From: Piromyces finnis
Taxonomy: Eukaryota > Neocallimastigomycota > Neocallimastigomycetes > Neocallimastigales > Neocallimastigaceae
Length of the DNA stretch: 64,000 bases
Reading direction: 5' to 3'
Assembly: GCA_002104945.1 (NCBI GenBank)
Contig: MCFH01000023.1
Coordinates: 620,001-684,000, forward strand
Positions 50,391 through 64,000 of the stretch are shown piece after piece. Below the pieces are notes generated by a model, which was not told the origin of the DNA, made no database searches, and was given only the letters and a program-made list of their open reading frames with translations. Each line of letters begins with the position of its first letter. Position 1 is the first letter of the stretch. The position numbers and the translations under genes were made by a program.

Positions 50391-51999
50391 ACAACAAATA
50401 TTGGTCCAAGAGCAAGATGGCAAAAACTGTTATATATACAGCAATACTATCCTGATAATTATGTCGATGAAACATTTCTTGAAGAATTACAGAGAAATGG
50501 TAAAATGAAAATATATAGATTTAAAATCGGTTTAAATAAAAAAAGTTAACGACAATTATTTATTTAAATTTGTTTGGTATTTAGTTAATGTCCATACATA
50601 TAAATATTGGAATTTAGTCAGAGAATCAACAGTAATTTCACAACATTTTAGTTCTGTTATAATATTTATTGGTATTTTCATTCATTTATACAATGAAAAT
50701 ATAACTGAAAATTCTTTGTTAATATCAAGTTCAGCCTTATTAATCTTATTGTTTTTGATATGGACAATGAAAATGAAAGATATTGACCCGAGATTTATTG
50801 CTAATAGTAAATATTTATTTTATTTTAAGATTTTGAAATTCATATAGTAAAAAAAAAAAAATCTTTTAATGTCAAATTTTAAAAATTTTATCAATATTAT
50901 ATGTATGTATATAAAATAATGAAGAACCAGGAATGATAAAAACTGGTATATTAATTTTCGCTATGTTATTAGGCTTTTCACCGATATTGAAAACATTGAC
51001 AGAAAAAACAAGTTCAGATACTATATATGCATTAACAGTAATATTTTTTATAGGAAATTTATTTTTACATGATTACAGTGGAAAGATAACAAAAAACATA
51101 AGGTTTGTTGTTGTAATAATTCTTAAGAAAAATTCAAAATAATAAATAAAATTTTTATCATAAATATTTAGAAATACTTTTTTTTTTTTTAAAAAAAAAA
51201 GAGTATCAACCAAATATGAAATTAACTAATTATCATGCTTTTCTTCTTCTTCCTATTTTAGATTCCCAGATTCTTTATCAATTAATTTGGCCATTTTCGC
51301 TTCGGTATTGCTTGCTTCAAGATTAACGTCAAATAAAGGTGTATTTGGATTACTAGCATTTGCAGTAGAGTGGTTTGCATTATTACCATTTTTCTTAAGA
51401 TTTGTAAAAGTAATATATTTTTAAGTAATAAGTTTATAATTATAGAATAATAAAACTACAACTCTACAATTCTAAAACTCAACAATCTAACTATATTATC
51501 TTTTTAATGGATAAATATCATTTTATAATAATATTTTATATATAATATAGAAAGTATCAATTGTATATGATTTAATTAATACTGCAATGTTTATTATAAT
51601 AGTTATTGTACTATTTATACCTATATCAAAAGTAGTTATTTTTACATTTTGTTTTGTAGTATTTTTTGTTAACTTTATTTGCCCGATATGGTTAATCAGT
51701 GTTCAAAAATACAAAAAGTAAGTTGATGAATGAAATTTTTACTTAACCTATAATTTATTATGAGTAGTTTGGACATATTTTTCTAATAATTATAATAAAT
51801 ATAATAACATATTTTTATTTTTAAATTTTTTTCACTATAGCCAAATTAATGGACCATGGGATGAAGCAAAAAGTAAGTTTTGAAATAGAATAAAATTTAT
51901 TATTATTTTTTTTTTTTCCTTTTTTTTTTTTTTTTTTTAATATAATACTAATATTTATTAATGTTTAAATTAATAGTGAAAGTGTTTGTCAAAAATTAA
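50161..51999 (+). CDS. GPI2: GPI-GlcNAc transferase subunit PIG-C/Gpi2 with an N-terminal zinc ribbon
   Basis: Eight exons join in phase: 50161-50262, 50388-50499, 50585-50806, 50925-51102, 51262-51409, 51551-51717, 51841-51872, 51977-51999; about 327 residues. Exons 2-8 are a clear PIG-C: RWQKLLYIQQYYPDNYVDETF, YKYWNLVRESTVISQ, GFSPILKTLTEKTSSDTIYA, LSINLAIFASVLLASRL and the near-terminal GPWDEAK, with about eight membrane helices between. The protein is an ER-membrane subunit of the complex making GlcNAc-PI, the first step of GPI anchors. Exon 1 (34 codons) encodes a CPNC...CAIC zinc ribbon not usual for this family. Its join (donor GTACAT after a poly(A)-rich stretch, acceptor after a 30-nt A run) is phase 0 and less certain than the rest; the real start could be elsewhere. 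Confidence 0.88.
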
Positions 52000-52663
<664 letters not shown>

Positions 52664-53915
52664 TTATGGAAACAATATATTATTATCTATATCGTTATTA
52701 CTGCTATCCATATTGAGAATATTATTATCATTATCGTTATCATCATTATCAATATAACTTTCACTGTTTTTATTTTCATTATAATTTACGATCTCAATAT
52801 TTTTTGGAACATGAGTTAAACAATATAGTAGCCCATTATATTCACAAAATTGCTGTCCTTTCAATAATGAAATATTACATATCTAATATAAATATAAAAT
52901 TAATAATATAATATAATTTAATATTTCTTTATAAATTTATCTATAAGCACTTTTAACAACAATAACAACAACAGTAATAATAATAATTACCGAACATATG
53001 AAACAGTCTTTATGCCAAAGTTTTTTTCTTGCTTTTATATACGACTCATCATTACTAATAAAAGCATTACATCTTGAACAAAAACTATTTGAAATATTCT
53101 TTAAGCAGTCATAACATAAATATGTTGTTTCAATATTATTTAATATTTTTCCATATTTTGTTTCTTGATCTTTACCAAGTATAACTTTTCTTTGGCATAA
53201 TGAACATTTAAAATGATCTTCATGATAAAATTGACGATCGACATATAGACAATTCTTTTTTTTTTTTTTTTTTAAAAAAAACATATTTTAGGTATAATAA
53301 AAAGAGCATTAAATATATAATCTTCAAATATATATAAAAATATATAAACAAGGGTTTATACCTCGGTTTCAATCTTCTTACTACAACCTTTACATGTTCT
53401 ATTTGTTGACTTTGAACATTTTTTACACCAAAAATTATTATCGAAACATAAAAATTCACCTTTAATTTTCTAATAAGTTATAAATTAATGATTTTAAATA
53501 ATTAAATAATATGTTTCTAGTTTCAAAACTTTAAATCATAATATAATTACTTTTTCACAAATTGCACAGACGAAATGTTCCTATGGTATTTAATCAAATT
53601 CAATATATATATATAATATTAAGTAAAAACAAATTTTTTTTATATATTTCTTTTCAAAAAAATATGTAATATAAATATTTATTTTTTTTATTATATAATT
53701 TAAATATTTACAAGATGAAAGTATGAACCACCAATTTTTAATACTCTTTCTGTTTTAATTGGCAATCTACATTTTGTACATTTTAATTCTGGATGATATT
53801 CTTTAACTTTTTTTTTTTAATAAAAAAAATATGAAAAATATTATTAATTTTGAGTTAAAATTTTTTAAAATAAAAAGAAATATGAATATTAACTAATTTC
53901 TTCTTCTTCGTTCAT
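52664..53915 (-). CDS. Three-LIM-domain protein
   Basis: Six exons on the - strand: 53915-53894, 53806-53712, 53580-53551, 53469-53362, 53254-52991, 52882-52664; all join in phase, about 245 residues. After MNEEEEIIKEYHPE come three LIM domains. LIM1 begins CTKC, with HFVC-AIC and WCKKC; LIM2 begins CKGC with HFKCSLC and YLCYDC; LIM3 begins CSRC, with HKDCFICSIC and ends YCLTH. Each domain binds two zinc ions in this fold. There is no homeodomain, GAP or kinase part, and the tail is a short acidic Asn/Asp-rich stretch. Family role: protein-protein adaptor, often at actin or adhesion/polarity sites (paxillin/CRP-like). The specific partner is not visible. Poly(A) stretches abut the exon 2 and exon 5 acceptors. 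Confidence 0.88.
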
Positions 53916-54613
53916 TCTTACTAATTATACAATAATTAAATGTAATAAGGATTTTTTATTTTTTTTATTTTTTTTTTTAACTGTTAATCTTTATTTATAA
54001 TAAATAAAATTTAAAGTATTTATGGTTTATAAATTTTATTTTGTAAATAAATATTCTAACCTTTTTTTTGAATTTTCTTTTATTAAATTGGTGGTACAAA
54101 ATATCAAAAAAAAAAAAAAAAAAAAGGCTTTATTATTTATATAATTTTACATATAATGATAAACAAGAAAGAAAATTAAAGATAAAAAAAGATAAAGTTT
54201 CTAAAAGTTATTTATCATTACTATGATCAAAAAACTAGAAATAATATTTATGAATTTTAATTGTTTTTTTTTTATATTATAATTTTATATATTATTAAAA
54301 ATTTTTAATTTTATTATTGTTATTATTATCACTTTTCTTTTATGTTACATTAAAATATTAAAATTTTTTTTTAAAAAAAAAAAGAGAAATATATGTTAAA
54401 ATTAATAATTCTTAAAAAATTGAATATTATTAAATAAATAAATAAATAAATAAATAAAAAAAAATCTTAAAAAGGTATATTACTTAATATAAAATTGAAT
54501 AATAAAAAAAAAAAGCTTATATATATTTATGTATATATTACTTTATAGGTATATAGTAAGTGCATTTTGTTATAAAACATTTGTTTAATATTTAACATTT
54601 ATGTATATTTAAA
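53916..54613. other. AT-rich spacer
   Basis: Holds the LIM gene promoter (left) and the 3' region of the giant glycosyltransferase gene (right). Short AAAT repeat near 54434. Nothing else seen. Confidence 0.6.
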
Positions 54614-57600
54614 TTATTCAAATGATGATTTTGTTCTTTTGTGAGAATAAAGCCATCCAAGCCATAATACTTGTTCATGTTGTCTCCAATATTTAGCAAT
54701 AGAGAAAGTTTGAATTGTACGTTCTCTTAATTGTAAACCTAACTTTCTACGTTTTTCACGAATGTCTTCTTGACACATACGCTTTTCTACAGCTTCAGGT
54801 CCTTTACTTAACAAATCATCTAAACGGACAACAGGTGCATTTGGATCAATTAGTTGCTCTAAACCATCTGACATTGTTAATACTCTTAATTCACCAAGAG
54901 CTAATTGTCTTGCCTTTGCTGGTGGTGCAATAGCACCATATACAACACCAGTAGATAGATCAGAAATAACTTCTCTTGAACCACCAACATCTGTACATAC
55001 AACAGGTAAACCACATAAACCAGCTTCACCTAAAGCTAATGGTAAACCTTCAGTAATTGAAGAATTAACAAACATCCAACCTGCAGGGAGAACATCTGAT
55101 GGACTACCCAAACCTTTTAATATAACTTTTCCTTGTAAATTTAAGGATGAAATAAGATTTTCACTTTCAGCAGCATAAGCAGCATCCTTTTCCTTACTAC
55201 CATAAATATAAAGTTGATAGTTACTTATATGTAGTTGATTAACAATAACATTGGCTGCATAAATAGCATTATGAATATCCTTTACGGGTGAAATATGTGA
55301 AAGCATTACAGCTAATGGAGAACTGTTTTCTAATTCTGGTTTAGGTTTAAATCTTGCAACATTCATACCATTGACAACTGGATATATACGTCTTGAAATA
55401 TCAATCTTTTGTTTATCATCGTTATATTTACCACCACCCAACCATTTTTCCCAATCAACGTTTTGAATACTTGTACATGGATTAACATAATCAGCTTTAA
55501 CAAATACTAATCTACAAACTAATCTAGTAATACCAACTAAACCCATTTGAACAAATCTTGGCATGGCTTCAGAGGAACATAAACCAAATAATCTTTCTCT
55601 CCATAAGATACCATGATCCCATACAATGAGTGTTGATTTATGAATAGCTTTTGAAATAATACCTAAAATAGCTTGAATACCATGGTGAGAAACATGAACA
55701 ACTGGAATTTTTGGTAATGTGGCGGATAATGGTAATAATAAACGAATAAGAAGAGAGAAGAGCATATCAATTTCCTTCAATGTTGGCATTTCTAATAAAA
55801 TTGTATCTTTCTTTTTGTATCTCTTCTTGGAACATTCGATCCATGTAGAAATCCATGTTTGTTGTGTAGCAGCATGGTTCCAACTCTTGACCCAATCACA
55901 TTTTTGGAAGTAAAGATACATATCAACGAATAGTTCTTCATATTCGGTTAATTTATTACTATCTAATTCATCATCAGCAATAGCGTTAATCAATTGGTAT
56001 ACCATTGGAACAAATACAGAATTAATAAGACTATCTTTAGTAGCAAGCTTCTTTCTTCTTAAAGTTCTGAAATCGAGGTTTCTGTAAATATTTTCATCTG
56101 GAGAAGAGAAATCAACATCCCATAATGGCAAGTATGTAATTGAGCTAATGTTTCTTTCAATTTGATAATCACGTTGTACAGCTTCTGCGGAACCAATTTC
56201 AACAAAGGCGGTCCAACGAATTCTAGAAAGATAATCAATCAAATCTCTTCTGCAACTACCTACACCACCACCACCAGTTGGCCATGTACCACTATCTAAG
56301 TTCATGACAGAAAGAATTTCATTATCTTGACGAACAGATTGTCTACCAACTCTTACACCATCACCACCAGTACCAAGGGCATCTAAATCAGAGAATTTGA
56401 TATGTAAATTAGTACGAGTAGTTGGATTATCAGAAACAACTAAAATAACATCAAGAATTTCCTTGAATTCCATTAATGATGCTTGTGCTTCTTCTTTCTT
56501 TCCTCTATCACGAGCCTTCCAATAATTCTTCAATACTGGTTCATCTCTTAACAAATATTCATCAACATCCCTGGCAAATACACCTTCAATCTTATTTGCT
56601 CTCCAATATGTCCATAATTCTTGTCTACCTCTAGTAGTACCAAATGGTGCTGCATAAATATATTTATGACGTCCTTGTCTAGAAAGGAATCCAGTGGTTC
56701 TTGATTTCAAGTCATGAGTTAATAATTCATTATAAACATAGAATGATGATGGTGGTAATCTTGGAAGTAATTTCAATGGATCTTGAGCAACCTCAGTTGG
56801 TGTTGATATTGGAATAGACATACCAGTTTCTTGATTAAGTAATATAGTATTAAGTCTAGTATGTTGTGGGTGAGAATAATCAAATTCTGTAATGTAAACT
56901 TGTTTTTGTTGATCTAATCTTCTGAATTCAACACGTGAGAATTTTGGTGAAGAACCACTTGTTGTATTATCAATTCTCCAACCAGCAGCAAAATATGTAA
57001 CCATTAACCATCTATCTTGTGGACATTGGTATGAAGCATATTTTGGAACAGGGTGAGTTGATGCTGTATCAGATAATTCATAAACATAACTAACATGAAT
57101 ATCAACAATTTTTCCTTCATCATTCTTAATCTTTAAATAAAGCATAGAAGTTAAACTTGCAATATTTGATGCGAATAAACGAGTTTCAATTAACTTTTCA
57201 TTATTCTTCAAATCATTTGAATATGGATCAACCATACCATCAAGTACAAAACCTTGTCTTGGGAAGAATAAAGTACTATCTGGGTATGAATAAACTCTTG
57301 TTTGTGTGACTTCTCCTTTGTTATCTAGGTCAAATTCATGTGTTAATTGATTACTACGAGCGTCGAAATAACCTCTACTAAGTGGTTTATCTTTATCCGT
57401 TGGTCTCCAATTTGGCGGTTTTGGTCCTTTGTATCTTTCAGCAATAATAACATTACCTTCGTGTCTTAAAATACTAACCATAGTATTTAAAGCGGAATTG
57501 AAAGAATCAACACGTTCAAGTTTTCCATCACGACCAAAGAATTGTTCTCTGAATAAACCACGACTCATAGAATTGATTAAAGTAGTAGTTTCATTTTTAT

Positions 57601-60600
57601 GATTTAAGTAGAAATCTTTTGTTAATAACCAAACTAATCTTCTTGTAACACTATAAATATTGGAAAAAAATATCTTTAAAATTCCTGGGATATTAGCAGC
57701 ACTTAATTCACGACCAAAACGAGAATCACCAGTTAAAGCCATGAAAAATACTAAACAAAATTCTTCAAATCTTAATCTAAGCATTTCACTAAATGGTTGT
57801 TTTTCGACTTCATTATCATTTTGAGAATGTCTCATAGTATATCCACGCTTAATAGTTGGATTACGTCTAAATGGATCTAAAGTGTTCATTTGAACAGCAA
57901 ACGAGAATCTACGTAATTTCTTTAATGAATCGCTAGTGGCTGTAGCTTTTGGATTTTTATATTGCTTAACAATGAATGATGCAATTGTACGAGATATAAA
58001 AAGTGAGAATACATTAATAGCTACTATTTGTCTTATGGTTGTGGATGAATTCTTATGAACATCTCGGAAAATTGCCATAAGATCTCTTGGAATGGAGTCA
58101 AGGAAATTACTAAATCTACTATCATTATATTTACAATTCTTTTTCTATATTGAAGTAAAATCCATAAAATATAATTAAGTACATTTAATATTTAATTTAT
58201 ATGCTTATTTATACTAAGGATAAAAAAATAAAAAATAAAAAACTTACAATTTTAAAAGCAGCTAATGCATCTTCCCAATTACTAGCCCATCTAACAAGCC
58301 AATTTCTAGATTGTTGAGATAATATTGGCCAGTATTTATCAACATTAAGACCTAAAGCTCCTTTAATTGAATTTACATTAACGGTTCCCATTAATAATTG
58401 ACTTAATTGTAACTTATTGGAATTCTTAATTTGATATAACATACGACTTGGCAAAGTATCTAACACATTTGGTAGTGGGGAGAGTAAAAATTCAGCAACA
58501 CAAGATTCAGCATGAGTATATCCACATGCTGTTTCACAAAATTCATGAATAATTGCGTTTCCAACCCACATTAAATTTTCTTGACTTAATTCATCTGAAA
58601 CAATACCCATAGATTGTGTAATAAAAGTAAATATATGCAAGACACCACTTTCATCAAGTAAAGATGTAGCTGTGTATGTATGACCTGCAATAACTAAATC
58701 AGATTCTGGGACAATATGAACTTTTATATGATTGTCTTCTAAATTTCTTATGATATCATTAATAATAGTTGTGGCATATGGAATGCATGATCTTATAATA
58801 TGATGTTTAGGTAATTCTACTAGATTTTTATTACATTGTCTAAATATACCTATTAATTTTTGCTTTGATGAATTGTTCATTTGCTCATAACCTTTAGTTA
58901 TAGCCATTTGAACAAATGTATTTAAAGTTTTTTCAGCAAGTGAATCTTTTTGTTCATTGATATATCTTTGACCGGATGAAGCTAAATGTGGTGAAAGAGT
59001 TACATTATAGTGAACACTGCTGAAAGTTTCATGTACATAAATAAATACACAAGCAAATGCAAATAACCATCCACACATTGATGTTGATATAACAATATAC
59101 CATTGAGCACCAAATATTTGTGACATAACAATTGAATAAACAATACAAATAGCAACAATACCTATTAAACAATAATTTAATTTAACTTCACTATCATTAG
59201 TTTGGAAGAACAATTTATGGAATAAACCGATTAAGAATCCAACATATCCTAATACTGAAATACCATATATAGATATTCCAATATTAGTAATTTCTTGGGT
59301 TATGAAGAATACACCAGTAATAAATATAAATACACCTAACATAATAAGAATAAATCTAAATAATTCTTTTTTATACGCCTTTTGTTTTGCATTATTGAAT
59401 TTAATGAACATTTCTTCTGCGTTACATTCACCTAATCTTAACTGGGAAGATGAGTCTTTATGAACATCCAATAAATGAGAAAGTGAAATTTCTAAGAAAC
59501 CAGAACAAAGAAGCATAAATACTGTACCAAATAATGTACCAATAACATATTCAGTTAAACCGTCACCGACAATGAAAAGAGCTGGTTCACCATATGAGAA
59601 AAGCCATACCCATTTATCCATGAAAATGAAAATGAAATATAATACACCAAATACAATGACTGTATTTTCAAATTCAAATAATAAGTCACCTCTGTTTAAT
59701 TTTTCTACTTGATACTTCTTTTTTAATTCATTAATTGCAGCCTTTAACATTGTATCCCATTCGGTACTATATTTTGCGGGAGGTGGATTTGTACCAGTTC
59801 TTTGTAAAAACCATTGCATTAATTCAGATTCCCATCTTTGTTGTTTTTCTCTTTTATAAATAATAGTTGCGAGATTTTTGCTTTTTGAACCTAATGCTTT
59901 AGTAACTGTATCCATATAATGCTCTCTTGCAGCTCTTTCCCATAATCTAATTCTTTTTTCATATAATTCTTGTTCTTCATTAAGGAATGGTAATGGCTTT
60001 GGATAAGACTTTTCAAATAAGTTTTGAATATCACTTTCTGTTGGTACATTAAGTGAAAATGGCCAATCCATATAATCCTTTGCAATGCATCTGTATTCAT
60101 ATGCCATATAAATCCATGAAATGGTTAAACCAACAGAATAAATAGCCCATACTACAACTGAATAAGAATCATCAGCAAATACAAATCTCGAAATGCACAT
60201 CGGAACAATCATAATACATACACCCTTTAAAGCGGCAGATGGTCCATCTGAAGTAAATATAAGTTGAGTTGAATCTTTGAGACTAGCCAAAATCGAAAAG
60301 AATGTCATATATAAACAGAATGATATACCGTAAAGAAATGAAAATACAAAGATATACCACTTAAAACCATAAGATAAAAATAGCGTTAAAGCCAAAACAA
60401 ACGCAGAAACAAGATAAACTACAATTGCAAGTGAAAGTCTTCTAATAAAAGCACTAAGCATCAAGGGAATTGATTTCTGGAAGAAATAATATGTACATGT
60501 TCTTGCAATTGAATTAATAATACCACCAATAATTGGGAAAAGAATTAAGAAAACATAATTTAAACATTTTCTTGCTTCAGAATCCATTCTATCAGTAAAG

Positions 60601-63504
60601 AAAATACCAGAACCTAAGAATTTTGAAAAACCAAGATCAAGAACAACAGGATATACGAACAAAAATGCATTTGCTAAAACTCTTGCCGAATGTTCATTTA
60701 GTTCTTCGTTGTTAATTTCATCTGTAACTTTCTTGAAAATAGGTATTTTTTTGGCTCTTTTTCTTAATAATTCATGCATTGGATGCGATAATTGATGACT
60801 TGTTAAATCAAACAAGAAATTAAGATTAGCTTGTGTTGTTGTCATTTCCAAACTGACTGCAACCTGTATAATTATTTTTTTTTTACATTTTAATTAAAAA
60901 GTTAATATATATATAATATATATTACATTACATGCTTTAAATTTGTTTTTACTTACTTGATCTGATTCTGGTAAGAAACATGGATTCATAGCTACTAATG
61001 ATGAAAACAGTTCTAACCATGCAATACGTCGACATGCTTTCCAGAAGCACGAAAACAGGTAAACAATACATGCTGTATATGGTGAATTAATTTTTATTTG
61101 AGTACCTGTAATTGCTTCGGTTAAACATGTTGAAAATACTTTAAGTGTATTTAAACCTTCCGGATCAAGAGTAGCCCAACCTACAATTCTGCAAAATTCT
61201 TCTTCTAAATTATTTGTTTTTGTTGGTTGGTAACCTGTTTTAGCACATTGTAATAAATAATCTAAATAACGTTGCTTTTCTATTAATAAATATTCTGAAT
61301 ATATTTTAATATAATCTGCCATTGATGCTAAATAATTTATTTGCTCTGATGATAAACTTTTACACCTTTGAATATCTCTAACAACCCCTCTTGTATTTTG
61401 AATATAAGTTAACTTTTCGGAGTAGCTACTATTATTGAGTTGCCATATCATGCGCTCTGGAATTGGTAATAGATTATCAACATCTTGTGCATTTACTAAA
61501 CTTTCAAAAATCGTACATACTTTTGTATCATATCCTGCAACATGTTTTGCATATATATGTATAATTGCTTCAAGAATATTTGGGATTGTTTCTGATATAA
61601 ATATTAATAATACACCTGATTCATTTCTGTCTTCTGCTGCTAAACCCCAAACAAGATTATATGGAATATTGAAATTCTCTTTTAAATTAAACGAGTTACT
61701 GGTAGCAGTATATACTCTAATATTATTCTTTGCAAGACCGTCTCTTAAATTTAATAAGATTTTCAACGGGTTATAATTTCTTAAAATCTTTAATAAATAT
61801 TTAGCTGATTTACTTGGTTTCTTGATTATACTATCTAATGTTTTCATTAAAACCTCAAATTGAACCGAGAAATTATTACTTGGAACATCAATTGATGTTC
61901 TAACATGACTTAATAACTTTTTTTTTAATAATTCAAACATAACTTCTAATATACTGTTTTCAACATCAATTTTTCTTGTTATACCATAACTTGTACCAAA
62001 ATATGTTAAACTTGAACATGTTGTTTTAGATTTCAAAGGAACATTAAATTTTACTGATGAACTTTTTGAAATAACTGGTGATTGAGAACCTTTATTAATA
62101 TGATTTAGTATATTTGGAATTAAATCATGAAATTCATCTTCTTCACCTTCGTCCTTTTATTATTTAATATTAAATATTAATATATAACAATATGTAATTA
62201 AATATAATTAATATATATCATCCAATTAATTAAATTATAAATAATAAAATGTCTATTCAACATAAAAGAATGAAATAATAAAACTTATTTATATACATAT
62301 TTTTTATTTTATTATATTAATCTATACTTACTTGAATTGATTGAAGGATTTCATCAATTGATATAGGCTTTGGAGCTGGCTTTTTTTCATATATTGCGGA
62401 ATAAAAATCATTTTCTGTTGTTTTATATACAGATGGAATTCTTTCTCTTATAAATTTTGGGAATCTAATTAGATGCATTGTTTTTTTCCAAATTTCAGGT
62501 GTAATTTTAAAATTTCTCCAATCAACATGAAGTGTACATTCTTCCATAATTAAATGTATATCTTTGATAACACCATCATTAATAAATTCAAAAACACTAT
62601 CATCATCAACAGTCCTATAATCCAATGGTTTTAATTCTTTTAAATCAAGGAAATTTTTATTATTGCATGTAAATCCTTTGAAACCATATCCATTTAGCCA
62701 TTTAATATAATAACGATCTCTAATATACTCTTCATGATGCTGTTGACGAACAGGCATTATTTCAATATCAAGAACAATAAAATCTGAACGAATAGTAATT
62801 TCATTTTTTAATCTTTGAAGTAAATCTGGATAATCTGTTGTTAATGCATCTAAAGAAGTTTTCTGAGTACCATCTTCAAAAAAAACAGAATTTTTTAATA
62901 CTACACCATTAATATATGTTTTAACCTTATTAAATAAATCTAAATTATCAAGATCTACTAATTTAACCATGCTTTGGAAGAAGCTAGTCATATCTGCTAA
63001 AAGTTGAACACATCCAGGAATTCCAAGATTTTCTTCTAGATATGAAAATTCAAAAAATACAATACCTTGAATAATACCTTGTGGTAATTCATTGGTTGTT
63101 TCTTTAACTAATTTTTTTAAATATTTAAAAAAATGACCTTTTGAATGTTTTTGATAGTCATTCCATTTTTCACGAACATTAATGGAAGTCAATACCATTT
63201 TATATGAAGATACAAAATCATAATAAGAAACATTTGGATTTTTATTTTCACTCATAAACTTTAAATTTTCATTATGTGAGTTTAAAAGTTTATCAATTGG
63301 TAAAATTAATAGGTCAATATTATTATTACCATTAATATAATTTAATTTTCCTAAATCCCCATTGTATACACCAAAACTCTGAATATTTTTTGAGTTAAAA
63401 AGTGGTGTTTTATATGCTAAAATATCATTTTTTCTATTACCATTGTTACCATTATTATTATTATTATTATTGTTGTTGTTGTTATCTTTCTTTTGTTTTG
63501 CCAT
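54614..63504 (-). CDS. Giant membrane glycosyltransferase, Gtb3/PelF-like (GT4)
   Basis: Four exons, all phase 0: 63504-62332, 62153-60957, 60863-58248, 58144-54614, giving a predicted 2,838 residues. Residues 1 to about 790 are soluble-looking, opening with an Asn run. Exon 3 (about 791-1662) holds two clusters of membrane helices (about 860-1060 and 1180-1420, for example YVFLILFPIIGGIINSIA and YISVLGYVGF-type segments). Exon 4 carries a long region then a GT-B glycosyltransferase: HVSHHGIQAILG, VWDHGILWRERL, NPCTSIQNVDW, YPVVNGMNVARF, LSHISPVKDIHNAIYAA and the ExxxxxxxE motif in EGLPLALGEAG near 2690, closest in pattern to PelF. Fungal Gtb3, of the galactosaminogalactan pathway, is a large membrane GT4 protein of this kind. 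I infer synthesis and export of a surface polysaccharide, using a UDP-sugar at the plasma membrane. No other genes of such a pathway lie in the window. Confidence 0.85.
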
Positions 63505-64000
63505 AATGAAATATTACTATATTGATATATAATTATTGATACATGAAAATTTGAAATATTGAGTTAATTAGATAAATATTTGTATAATTGCCATATATAT
63601 ATCATAATAGGCTCTGAATGAATAAGCACCGAGACAAAGATATAAATATTATAAATATAAGTTTATTAATTTTTATTTTTAAATGTAATTTTTTTTTATA
63701 TAATTAATTAGTATATATTTATATATATATTTATATAATTACTTAATATATTTTTAAGCTTATATATTTTGAATAGAATATATCTTTTTTAAATTTTGAA
63801 ATTTACTTTTTATATTTTAATAGATATATCTATTTATTTCATAAAAAAATAACCCTTTATACTATTGCTATACCCATACAAAAAAATTATTATTTTTCTT
63901 TTTTAAAAATATATATTTACAAATAATAAGATTTCACTTTATTTTAGTGAAGTGACTTTTTATAAATAAACTAAATTATAAATAAAAAGAAGAATGAACG
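63505..64000. other. AT-rich upstream region
   Basis: Upstream of the glycosyltransferase start; contains its promoter. No gene recognised to the window edge. Confidence 0.6.

Noticed and set aside
58209..60851. Separate membrane-protein gene
   Set aside because: Its ends are GTAAGT donor and CAG acceptor sites in phase 0 with the flanking frames, so it is exon 3 of the giant glycosyltransferase gene.

Overview
The window is nuclear DNA of a eukaryote with extremely AT-rich intergenic sequence, long A and T runs, ATT/AAT microsatellites, Asn/Lys/Ser-rich proteins and many short introns with GT-AG ends (donors often GTAAGT or GTAAAT). The gene set (Hos4-like, Nab2-like and Gtb3/PelF-like proteins, Gpi2, eS6, B-type cyclin), together with a bacterial-type condensation-domain protein and a TLDc relic, fits an early-diverging fungus. 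My best guess is an anaerobic gut fungus (Neocallimastigomycota); this is inferred from composition and gene content, not from a marker gene.

Left part (1-23.7 kb): an intronless condensation-domain-like acyltransferase (-), a tRNA-derived SINE with target-site duplications (-), a small coiled-coil gene (+), a possible coding relic, a seven-exon MARK/Par-1 kinase (+), a membrane protein with a Crinkler-type ubiquitin-like head (-), a six-exon AT-hook/ankyrin Hos4-like protein (+) and a ten-exon mitochondrial carrier (-). Several of these genes are visible only after reconstructing splicing; exon sets were checked for phase by hand.

Middle part (23.7-41.3 kb): a long gene-poor stretch, then a Nab2/ZC3H14-like CCCH protein (+), then a retrotransposon graveyard. 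The graveyard holds a tandem array of LINE 3'UTR-poly(A) modules on the + strand, a broken reverse transcriptase, a broken TLDc gene, and a head-to-tail LINE dimer on the - strand. At least two LINE subfamilies are mixed there.

Right part (41.3-64 kb): ribosomal protein eS6 (-), a B-type cyclin with Gln/Asn-rich tails (+), a GPI2/PIG-C subunit with an extra N-terminal zinc ribbon (+), a three-LIM protein (-), and a predicted 2,838-residue four-exon membrane glycosyltransferase resembling fungal Gtb3 and bacterial PelF (-).

The genes do not form a pathway or operon. They are separately promoted housekeeping, signalling, chromatin, RNA and cell-surface genes separated by AT-rich spacers. No CRISPR array, rRNA or intact tRNA gene was seen.
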